DNA of 50,113 nucleotides from assembly GCF_000485595.1 (NCBI RefSeq), contig NW_014577318.1:156904-207016 (forward strand), written 5' to 3'. This stretch comes from Priapulus caudatus. Lineage: Eukaryota; Priapulida; Priapulimorpha; Priapulimorphida; Priapulidae. Both the position numbers and the translations under genes were made by a program. Positions within the stretch are counted from its first letter, which is position 1; every line of letters begins with the position of its first letter. The notes under the pieces were generated by a model. The model was given only the letters and a program-made list of their open reading frames with translations, did not search any database and had not been told where the DNA came from. Of this stretch, positions 10,301 through 22,300 are shown in pieces.

Positions 10301-13300
10301 AGCCGTCCGCCGGCGACGCCGCTCCCCGGCTCCTCCCCTCCTCTCTCTCCTCCTGCTCACTCCCGCTCCCCCCCTCCCCCTGCGCGCTGCGCCCAGCGCT
10401 TTCTTTACGGCTCGACGGCCCCGTGCAGGTCTCCTGTGCGGTTGAGCGCCAGTCACGAGGCTGTACCCTTGTCCGCAGAAGCGAAGCAACCAGGGTTTTC
10501 TCGCTCGGTGCCGCCACGCTCCGTCTGCTGCTTCTACCTCGTGCCGTCCGGGCAGCGAACTCTTGTACTTGCTCGCGAGTAGTCTCAGTGCGATCACGCA
10601 AACTCGTACGCGTCCGCGTGCATCGCCTCGTGCACCTGGCAAGTAACCCCCGCGACGTCCCGACGATCCGATTACAAATCGAAAGTCATCAGTTGGCCAG
10701 CAAACCGACTAACTGCTTGATTACGATGACGAAAAATGCTAATATCAAAAAATTTTTTTATTTTAACCCATACAATTGCAAACATTGATGAACGCTCTTC
10801 TATTTCTATTTTGTTGTTACTTTACAGCTTGAACAGAAATCTAACCTAACACGAAACATAAGCACAGCATAATACTCTACCATCACTTTAGAATACCGTA
10901 GTATAAAAAATAGTGTATTAACTGAATATATTATATCAATTCATAATCCGGTAGCGCATGACCAATACCATTACACCGATTATCATTCGATCATCGACCG
11001 CGTTGCTTGCACCCAACCCGACAGTATCGACACAGAAACACCGAACCCGAACACTAACCTCAAGGTGATGCGTCAAGCCAGAACTGCTGCCGCACTCGCG
11101 CACAATACGAACGTGGCGGCGTAGCGCTGCGCCGTCGTGTCTCCGGAGGTCGCCGCGCATGCGGAACGACTTCGGCACGCGTCGCACGTGATGCGCTCCC
11201 CGGGCCGGTGCATGCAGCATCTTCGTGGTGGCTCAGCCCCGCTACGAGCTGGAACTCGGCCCGCAACAGCCCACGGGATGCGGCCGCCGCGTCCACGTGC
11301 TCGCGTCCGCCATTGCCCGAGCGCGCGCGTGAAGCAGGCCGCGCCGCACAGCCCGGCATGTAGGTGTACTCCTGCCGTGCGCCGGCCTGGTGCAGCAGGA
11401 TAGCCTCTTGCGCTCGACGTGCTCAGTGACGCGCAGATGTGCAGCTGTACTTGGCGGGACTGCGGCGGCGGGACGGCAGCGGCGCGCTCGCTCAGGTCAC
11501 CGTCGAGCGTGGCCGCGCTTCATTCGCGTCGGCGACGCCTGCAAGTGCGCGCGATTGCGAAATCAGTGGTTGCGGGGAGGGGGGAGGTTCGCGGGCTAAA
11601 GTAAAGTATGTTTTTAATTTAAAAGTAAAATGAAACAAGCGTCATCGCCTATCGTCATCGTCACACACCATAATAATAACATCAAAGCAAAACAAAATAT
11701 AGTGTGTGTACGATTCCCGACGACCCCATTTTATTCGCAGCGACCCTAAACCATTTTCATTGTCAATTTTCTTTAAAGTAAAAAAAAAATATAAATAAAA
11801 AAAAAATAAAAAAACCAATGTTATTTGACGTTCCTCGCTTTACAAAAACATCGACCGCACATCCTTCAGAGCAGGTTCGTAAATAAAATATTTCAAGAAA
11901 TAAAATGTTTTCCCTACTACTACCCTATTTTTTCCCGGCATGTAACGGTAACCACACATATATTTTGTTTTAGCCTAAGCAGAAGTAACAGTAGCATTCG
12001 CATACATTAAGTATTTATAAAGTATATTTATATCGTATACATGAAGTAATTATTTCGAAGTATTCCCGACCGTTTTTGTATGTTTGCAACCATTACAATA
12101 CACACTGGTATAATAGTGGTATTGCTTACGTAACAGCAAGTGTCTAAAGTAACACTACCAGGTCTTAGAACACTCATACATCGTTATTTCCACAAAAATA
12201 TGCAACGATTGAATTCCATTCATTTACATCGCATCGACGCGGTAACATGATGATGCCACTTGTTTCTCCCGAACTCTGTACCTATATTTTGACATGGTAA
12301 CTCGAATTAAGCTATAGAGATGTAGTACGAGTCTAGAACCATTACGTCACTCAATGAGATATTTTATATAACATATCAACAGTACAAATTTTTATCATAT
12401 AATAATCAGTAACATGTTCGCTAATAAGCGAAACTACATCTCGCTATATTTTTCTCGATTGTGCAGTTATTTAAGAAATCCTTTCTTTAACGCAACGACA
12501 ACGTTAATGTGAAATGCCGCTAAAAGGCCGAGCGTTTAGGAGGAGGCACGTTGATGATGTCACCACGATAGTCTGTGAGGAAGGGGATTAAATTGGTGAC
12601 ATCACCAAGATATAGTGCTGTGAGAACGAACAGGAGCGTTAAAGTATTAATGTCACCTTGTAACACAAGCATGCAGTTGTGTAACAAAGCTATTAAGTAT
12701 TAACGTGGTCATTGCGAAATGCCACTACTGCAAGTAAGAGTAGATGCTTTAAAGTTATGATATAACTATACATAATACTAGGATTTTATTTATAATATGT
12801 CAACATGCCGTTATGTTTTTTATTTGTTTGCTCCTTATGGTTAAACTGCTGTTTTACATTTTCTATTTTGCCATTATGTTGGATGTATTATGTACATCAT
12901 AAAATTTCATGTTTTAATTATAGAGTTTTGCAAGAAAAATACTGATGAAATTTGCTGCACAGAAAAGAATAGTGGACGGGCAGCTCGTTTATAAGCCGAT
13001 TTATCGGCCAAGAGTTTGATGGTCTATTTAATGGGATTAGTAATTACTTTTTATCTAAATTATTAATAAAATAAACAACTAATATAACTCTTGAAGTGGA
13101 CACTGATTTACCCTCCACACAGTTCAAACCATGGTTGCATAACACATCTCAATCACACGTTAAAAATCAGGAATGTTCATAACGTTTTACACAATTTAAT
13201 TAATAGTTCGTCCAACCATAGAATAGATTAGAGGTACATACGTGCACAGGATTGTGCATACAGACTACATGTAGTAGTCCATGTACACATAGTGGAATTT

Positions 13301-16300
13301 TGAATTTTGAGGTAAAAGATAGTTAAATATACATGTGGATGTCATTTTACTTCAGTCTTTGTTTGTCATAAGTAATATGTGTAATTTTCACAAAAAGCCT
13401 CAGCACAGTGGGGGGGCACTGAGTCCATCCTTAAAAAATTCTATGTTTGCTGTCCCCCGACCCATGATTTTTTTAGTGGGTAGGTAGGTAGGTCTTTTTT
13501 TGTGTGCGAGGCATAATAGTTATTTAAGTCTGTCCTCATGTTTGCCGGCTATTTTCGTGGGTCGGTCGGAGGACAGCAAACATAGAATTTTTTAAGGATG
13601 GCCTGAGTGAAAAAAGCCCAGGAGTCAGTGTAATAACATAGACCTTATACTTCTCCTCTTTATTCTATTATATAATTACAGTAACACATCATGTTACGAT
13701 AACTCCCATACGTAATTTCTACGTTACCACAATTTTAATTGTGATACAAAATACAAATTTACTCTTACATAATTTTTCAAATGAATGAGCAGTTTCTTCC
13801 ATACAAATATTTATTTTCCTGTGTGATTCATGTTATGGAATTTTTGCATTGCAAACCATCTTTCTGGAACACATTGCTTACGTAACGTAACGCAGGGGAT
13901 TACCGTAACGTAATTTTTCTCCGTAAATTCTGTAGCCGAGATTACACATTCACTATGTATGCATTAAAGTGATTACGTCACCGTAAATAGTAAAAGAAAA
14001 AAAAACATTTCCACTTTTTCACAAAATGTAAGCAATTCTGTTCACTTTTTTATGGTTAAATGGCTGCATTATACTTCCTATTTTACTATATTGTTCGATG
14101 TAAACATACACTCGTGACTCATACATAGCCCATAGCAACAAATTAATGTCAGGATCATAATATCAAATCGTCCAGGTTTTTTGAATTTTTAACTAGCTGA
14201 GAAACAATCTTATCAGGTAAGAATTTAATAGGGTAAGAATTTAGTCCCGTTAGTACTTACTTTTAATGTAATAAAATGACAATTTTTTTAAAATAAATAT
14301 ACACCATAGAAAATTCGTGACGTAGTCAATTTAAACGTGATGTTTCATGAAGCCATTAATACAACCTTACAGTGGGCTACTTATACTAAAACAAATCATC
14401 ACGAGATTCAAATGAACATTTCAAAACTAGAAAATAGGTCCTATATACTGTAACCCCATATAAATTTATGCCATGGTAAAATACCCATCTCTGGTATTTC
14501 CAACTCAAATTCGCACAACAACATTTTCTACAGCCACAAAAAAAGGATTACCGATTACTACTTACTACTTTAAATTAAACGTGTATCTTGCATATTTAGG
14601 ATTCGTAATTAACGAACCTACAGATATAATAATCAACAGACACAAGCAATCAGCTTCGTTCTGGAACAACAACTCTAGAAGCAGTGCAGACAACGCTCAC
14701 CTACCGCCGTGGTAACCTCTTCAACCGGCATCACCCACTGATGGTCTGCCACGGAGCTACGCTCCAGAATAACAAGTCTCTAGAACAATCCGCGTGAGCA
14801 TTGCAATTTGCAAGCCACAGATTCGCTGGAGAGGAGAGAGAGGCAAGGGGGAGAGAGGTGAGGAGGAAAGCGAAGAGAGAGAGGCGAGAAGGAGAGCGAG
14901 GAGAGAGAGGCAAGGAGGAAATAAATAAGCGACAAGGAGAGAGGGGCAAGGACAGATAGAGAGGCAAGGAGAGAGACGAGGAAGAGAGAGAGAGAGACGA
15001 GGAGAGAGAGGCGAGGAGGAGAGCGAGGCGAGGAGGAGAGCGAGGAGAGAGAGGCAAGGAGGAGAGAAATAAGCGACAAGGAGAGAGACGAGGAGAGAGA
15101 GGCGAAGAGGAGAGCGAGGAGAGAGAGGCGAGGAGGAGAGCGAGGAGAGAGAGGCAAGGTGGAGAGAAATAAGCGACAAGGAGAGAGAGTCAAGGACAGA
15201 GAGAGACGAGGAGAGAGAGGCGAGGAGGAGAGAAATAAGCGACAAGGAGAGAGAGTCAAGGACAGAGAGAGACGAGGAGAGAGAGGCGAGGAGGAGAGAA
15301 ATAAGCGACAAGGAGAGAGNNNNNNNNNNCACGCCGCCGCCACCTAGCGGCGACATCACGCTGCCGCCGAGCGGAGACATGATGCCGGCGGCGGCTGCGG
15401 CGGCCGCGTTGTGATGCGGGGCCATCACCGACGCGTTGCTGTTGTGTGGGGACAAGCCGTGGGACGAGAGCACCCCGACGCCGGCGCCGTGGGACGACAG
15501 AACGCTGCTGCCGTGGGACGACAGAACGCTGCTGCTGTGGGGGGACAGGACGCCGCTACTGTGCGGGGACAGGACCCCGCTACTGTGCGGGGACAGCACG
15601 CCGCTACTGTGGGGCGACGACATGACGTTGTTGTTGTGCGGAGACATGACGCTGCTGGAGAGTGGTGACAGCACGCTCGTGCTGCGAGGCGGGGGCGGCA
15701 CCGCCGCCGCCGCCGCCGCGCTCCCCCCGCTGTTGTGCGAAGGCGCCACGTTGCCGCTCAGGCTGCGGCCGCTCTGATTGGACGCGGCGGCGGACGAGTT
15801 TCCGCCGGCGTACGAAGACGGGAGCTGATTAGTTCTCGGGCCGCCGGGCGAGACGAGCGGGTGCGCGGTGGCGGCGGCACCGCTGTTGCTGCTGTTGGCG
15901 CCGGAGGCCTGCCGCTCGCCTTTACTGTAACGATGCTGCTGCTGCTGCGGCTGCTGCGACTGCTGCGGCTGCTGTTGCTGCGAATGGTGGTGGTGATGAT
16001 GATGATAGCGGTCGGCGCTCTTCGCTGCTCCCCCGCCGCCGCCGGCGCCGCGAGCGTTGTTGTCGGCGGCGGCGACCGGCGAATTCTCCTCGTCCTCGGA
16101 GTTCTCGTCCGAGTCGTCGGACGTGTCCGTCGACCGCGACGCCACCTGGAACATCCCCGTCTGGCCGTGCAGCTTCTGCGAGGGGGCCGTCGCCGCGGGC
16201 AACATCGTCGCCGCGCCCGTCTGCAGCTGCATGAGCGCGTGCTGCAACGCGAGGCTCATCGGCGGAGCGTGCGCGCCGCCGTGTTCCGACGACGCGAAGA

Positions 16301-19300
16301 TCTCTGCCGACGCTCCGCCGGCGGTGGCGACGCTGCGGTCGACCGCCGAGAACAGCTCCGGGGTGATGCCGTGCTCGGACATGAGCGCGTCGCGGCGATT
16401 CAGCCCGCAGGACTTCTCGTGTCGACGCAGCGCGGAGGGCAGCGCGAAACCTTTGCCGCACTGCCGGCAGATGGCTCGCTTGTCGTCGTTCGACTTGTGC
16501 ATCGTGCCGAGGTGCCGGTTCAGCGAGCTCTTGTACTTCGTCGAGTAGTCGCAGAGCGGGCAGCGGTGCGTCGGCGCGTCCGCGTGCATCGCCATGTGGT
16601 TGTTGAGGTGGTGCTTGAAGCCAAAGTGGCGGCCGCACACGGTGCACGTGTACTGCTTGTCGTGCGCGCGGATGTGCCGCTTGCAGTCGCCCTTGATCTT
16701 GAAGCGCTTCTTGCAGATCGGACCAACTCGTACACCTCGGCGAGCGGCCCCCTCGCCGCCGTCGAGACCCCGCCGTGCCGGGCGCTCGCCACAGCCGGAC
16801 CGCGCGGACCGGACTCTTTCGGCCCTTCGCGCAGTTCTTCTGTGCGTCTCTCAGCGGTCGACTCTGAGGCTAGACCAACGCCTTGCCGCAACACAATCTG
16901 CAGCATGCGGCGACTCTCTCGGGCCGCGCTCCGCCTTGTTGTGCATACACCTCGACGCTGGCGGGGCCGCAGCGCCGACTTGAAGTTTGGACAGCGAACC
17001 GGCAGTGGCGGGCACGGAACCGATCTCGTTAGATGTGAATCGCCATGTGGTTCTGCAGGTGGTGCTTGAAGCCGAACTCGCGGCCCGCAGACGGCGCACC
17101 GTGATACTGGTCTCAGGTGTGCGCATGCGCTCGGTGCCGGTTGCAGTCCGACTACCTCGGACTTTGAACGCTTGTTGCAAACAGTAGCACGCGTACGTCT
17201 TTTCCAGCGGCGACAGGCCGTCCGCGCGCGACATAGACCGCCAGCCCGGCTTCCTCCCGCTCCTCCTCCTCCTCCCGCTCCCCTCACTCCTCACCGCATC
17301 ACCCCGGGCCGGCCTCCGCCCGCCAGCGGCTTTTCTTCGGCATCGAACCGGCCCCATGTGCAGGTCTCCTGGTGGCGTTGAGCGGCCGGCTCACGAGGCT
17401 TAGCTCCGTAGCCGCAGAAAGATGCACACGCAGGGTTTCTCGGCGGCTGCGCCACGCTGCCCGTGGTGGCTTCTCCCTGCGTGCCGTCGGCAGCGAGCTC
17501 TTGTACTTGCATCGCGTAGATCGCAGTGCGAAGCACAGAGGCGAACATCGTACGCGTCCGACTGCATCGCGCTGCCGTGAACCTGCAGTAGCGACGTACC
17601 GCATGATTCGCCGACCTATAATCGAAAGTCGAGGTCAAGTTTGGCAGGCAAACACTCAAGCCCGCCTCTGATTATGATGCGAATAATCGGTTATCAAAAT
17701 TTTTTTAAATTGTAAATATAAAATTTGGCAAAGCATTGATGAAACGACTCTTTTATTCATTTTGTATGTCACTTTACAGCTTGGAGACAGTAAATCTAAA
17801 ACTAAACTACCAAAGCATAAGCGCAAGCATAAACGTGCTTTACAGTCACTTTTAGAATACCGTAAGTAATAAAAAATACATGTATTATTATGAGATATTA
17901 TATCAATTTCAATAATCCGGGTAGCCATAGACCAATACCATTCAACACCGATTATCTCGACTCATCGATGCCCGTCGGTTGCTTGGCACAACCACCCGAC
18001 TGATGCGACGAACGAAACACGGAACCGAACACTAACCTGCAGGGTGATCGCAGCAAGCCGAGACTGCTTGCCGCCCGTCGGCGCACACGAACGTGGCGGT
18101 TCGTGCGGCGCATCGGTGCCTCCGCAGGTCCGGCGCGCGGGTGCGGAACGACTTCCAGCACGCGTCAGCACGTGGCGCTTCCCGCGGGCGGTGCAGCAGG
18201 CATCTCGTGGTGCTTCAGCCCCGCGTACGAGCGAAACTCGCGCCGCACAGCCGGCACGGGACGGCCGCCGCGTCCACGGCTCCGCCGCCATGTGCTCCTC
18301 GAGCGGCGCGCGGTGAAGCACGCGGCTCGCAACAGCCGGCAGTTGGTAGGTGTAGCTCCTGCGCAGGTGCGCCGCGCTGGGCAGCAGGTAGTCCTTGCGC
18401 GTCGATGCTCGTTGACCGCTAGATGTGGCAGCTGTACTTGCGGAACCGGCGCGGGACCCGCGGCGGCGCGACCCAGGTCACCGAGCGTGGCGCGCCTCAG
18501 GCAGCGTCGCGGCGGCTGCAACGTGCGCGGTCGATTCGAATCAGTGTTGGGGGAGGGGGGGTGGAGGTTCGCGGGCTTAAATAAGATGCTTTTAATTTTA
18601 AAGTAATGATTTGAAACAGAGGTGTTCATCATCGCTATCGCATCGTCATCCATCACCATAATAATAATCATCATAAGGCCAAAACAAAATAATAGTGTGG
18701 TTAGATTCCGCGACCGAACCCCAGTTTATTCCCAGCAACCCTAATAGCTTTTTTATTGTCAACTTTTCTTGTAAAGTAAATAAATAAATAAATAAAAAAA
18801 AAAAAATTTTTTTTTTTTATTAAAAAAAAATGTTAATTGACAGTTCCCTGCTGTCAATAAGACACGCGCACATCCTTTCGGACATGTTCGTAAGATAAAA
18901 TATTTCAAAAAATAAAAATGTGTTTCGACCTATCCTAAGCCTACCGCTAATTTTTTTCCGGGCATGTAACGGTTAACCCACACATATATTATTTGTTTTG
19001 GCGCTAAGCAAGAAGTAGCAGTATCATTTCGCATACCATTAAGTATTTATAACAGTATATTTAGTATCGTATACATGAAGTAATTATTTCGAAGTATTCC
19101 CGACCGTTTTTGTACTGTTTTCAACCATTACAATACACACTGGTAATAAGTAGGGTATTCTTACGTAACTAGAAGTGTCAACAGTAACACTACCAGGTCT
19201 TATAAAACTCCAAATACATGCGTTATTTCCACAAAATATGCAAACGATTGAATTCCATTCAGTTTAACTCGCAATCGACGCGGTAACATGATATTGCCAC

Positions 19301-22300
19301 TTGTTTCCCCCCGAACGTGCTGCTAACCTAAGCTCATTTTGACATTAGGTAAACTACGAATTAAGCTATAGAGATGTAGGTACGAGTCTAGAAGCCAGTG
19401 TCTACGTCACTCTCAATGTAGATAGTTTTATATAACATCAATCAACAGTACAAATTTCTATTCAATATAATACTCAGTAACATGTTCGCTAAATAAGCGA
19501 AACCACATCTCGCATATTTTCATTCGATTGGTGGCAGTTCATTTAAGAAATGCCTTTCTTTAACGCAACGACAACGCTTAAGTGAAATGCCGGCTAAAGA
19601 GGCCGAGCGTTTAGGAGGAGGAGGCACGTTGATGATTGTACCAGCGATATCTGTGAGAAGGGGAACTAAATTGGTGACATCAGCCTAGTATATAGTGGCT
19701 GCGAGAACGACACAGGAGCGTTAAAGTAATGTAATGTCACGCTATCTAACAGGCAAGCCAGCAGTTTGTTAACAAAGCTATTAAGTATTAAGCGTGGTCA
19801 TTGTGAAATGCCATTACTGCAACGATAAGAGTAGATGCGTTTAAAGTCTATGATACAACTATACATAAATCTGAGCGATTTTGACCTTCCCTAGGGTAAT
19901 AATGTCAACGATGCCCGTCATGTTTTTCTTATTTGTTTGCTCCTTATGGTTAAAACTGCGCTGTTTACCGCATTTCCTCACGTTTTTGGGTCCATTATGT
20001 TGGATGTATTATGTAAGCATCATAAAAATATTCATTGTTTTAATTATAGGAGTTTTGCAACCCGCAACAACATCACCGATGAAATTTGCTGCACAGAATA
20101 GTGAGACGGGCCGTTTTATTGGCATGGTCTCACCTCTTAAATAGGATAGAAGTTACTTTTTTATCTAAATTATTCATAAAATAAACAACTCGAATATATC
20201 ACCCTGAAGTGGCACACTGAATTTAGCCCGTGACCACACAGTTCAAAACCATGGTTGCAATAACACCATCTCAATCAACACGTTAAAAATTCATGAATGC
20301 TTCATAACGCTTCTACAAATTAATTAATACGTTCGTCCAACCAGAGAATAATTAGAGGAACATACGTGCAGCAGGCATTGTGCCATACAGACTATCATTA
20401 GGTAAGGTCCATCGGTACAAATAAATGGAAGTTTTGATATTTGAGGTAACCAAGATAGCCTTAAATATACATGTGAATGTATTTACTTCTATTCGTTGTG
20501 TTGTTCATAGTATATTATGTTGTAATTGTCACAAAAAACCTACAGCACAGTGGGGGGCACTGACTCCATCCTTAATAAAATTCTATGTGCTTCCCCCGAC
20601 CGCATGATTTTTTTAAGTGGTAAGGTAGGTAAGGCTTTTTTGTCTGCGAGGCATAATAGTTAATTAATCTGTCCTCAATGTTTGCCAACAGCATGCTTTG
20701 TCGTTCAGCCTTTAACTATGCAGAATGTAACATGCATCCTTCCAGATCACCAGTAAAGAGTTATATTTAATATTTAAATTATATAGACAAAATATCAAAT
20801 AAAAAAATTAAAAATGGAACCCAAAATTAAAAACCAAACTTTTGGGTCGCGGCTACTTTTCGTGGAGTCGTCGGAGGACCAGCAACATTAGAATTTTTTA
20901 AGTGATGACTGAGTCGAAAAAAGCCCAGCAGTTCAGAGTAATAACAGTACGCACCTTACTTCTCCATCTTTATTCTATTATATTGAATTACAAGTAACAT
21001 CAAGTTTACGATAACTCCCCATACGTGAAACTTCTACGTTCCACAGCAATGTATGATCGATACAAAATACAAATTACCTCTACATAAATTCTTTCAAGAA
21101 TGAATGCAGGCAGTTTCTTCCATATAAATATTTATTTCCTGGTGATTCATGTTATGGAATTTTTGCATTGCAAACCATCTTTCTGGAACACATTGCTTAC
21201 GTAATTGTAACGCACGGGATTACCGTAACGTAATTTTTCTCCGTAAATCTGTAGCCGAGATTACACATTCACTATGTAATGCATTAAAAGTGATTACGTC
21301 ACGTAAATAGTAAAAGAAAAAAAAAACATTTCCACTATTTTTCACAAAATGTAACCAATTCTGTTCACTTTTTTATGGTTAAATGGCTGCATTATTACTT
21401 CCTATTTTACTATATTGTTCGATGTAAACCTACACTCGTGACTCAACATAGCCCATAGCAACAAATTAATGTCAGGATCATAATATTCAAAATCGGTCCA
21501 GGTTTTTGATATTTTAACTAGCTGAGAAACAATCTTATCCAGGTAAGAATTAATAGGGTAAGAATTTAGTCCCGTAGTACTTACTTTTAATGTAATAAAA
21601 TGACAATTTTTTTAAATAAATATACACCATAGAAAATGTCGTGACGTAGTCAATTAAAACGTGATCGTTTCATGAAGCCATTAATACAACGCTATACAGT
21701 GGGCTACTTATACTAAAACAAATTTCATCACGAGATTCAAATGAACATTCAAAACTAGAAAAATAGGTCCTATATACTGTAACCCAATATAAATTTAATG
21801 GCATGAATGAAATACCCATCTCTTGTATTCCAACTCAAATTCGCACAACAGGGCAGAGCAACTTTTTTACAGCCGCAAAAAAAGGATTACCGATACTACT
21901 TATCTACTTTAAATTATACGTGTATCTTGCATATTGAGGATTCGTAATTAACGAACCTACGGATATATATATGAACAGACACGAGCGTATCAGCTTCGTT
22001 CTGGAACAACAACTCTAGAAGCAGTGCCGCCACGCGACAACGCTCACCTACCGCCGTGGTAAAGCCTCTCACTGGCATCACCACTGATGGTCCTGCACGA
22101 GCTACGCTACAGAATAACAAGTCTCTAGAAAATCCGTGCAGGGCCTTGGCAATTTGCAAGCCACAGATCTCGCTGGAGAGGAGAAGAAGAGCAAGGGGGG
22201 AGAGGAGGTGAGGAAGGAAAGCGAGGAAGAGAGGCGAGAAAGAAGCAGAGGAGATAGAGAGGCAAGGAGGAATAAATAGCGACAAGGAGAAGGGCAAGGA

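Noticed and set aside
14757-15319. Leu/Ser-rich frame that reads from the zinc-finger C-terminus through the N gap
   Set aside because: It crosses the gap into the GA-rich tract, which is intronic repeat in the other copy; the join is artificial.
15735-17069. 444-residue plus-strand frame, Arg/Ala/Val-rich
   Set aside because: Antisense shadow of the GC-rich zinc-finger coding segment; no splice signals or known domain on this strand.
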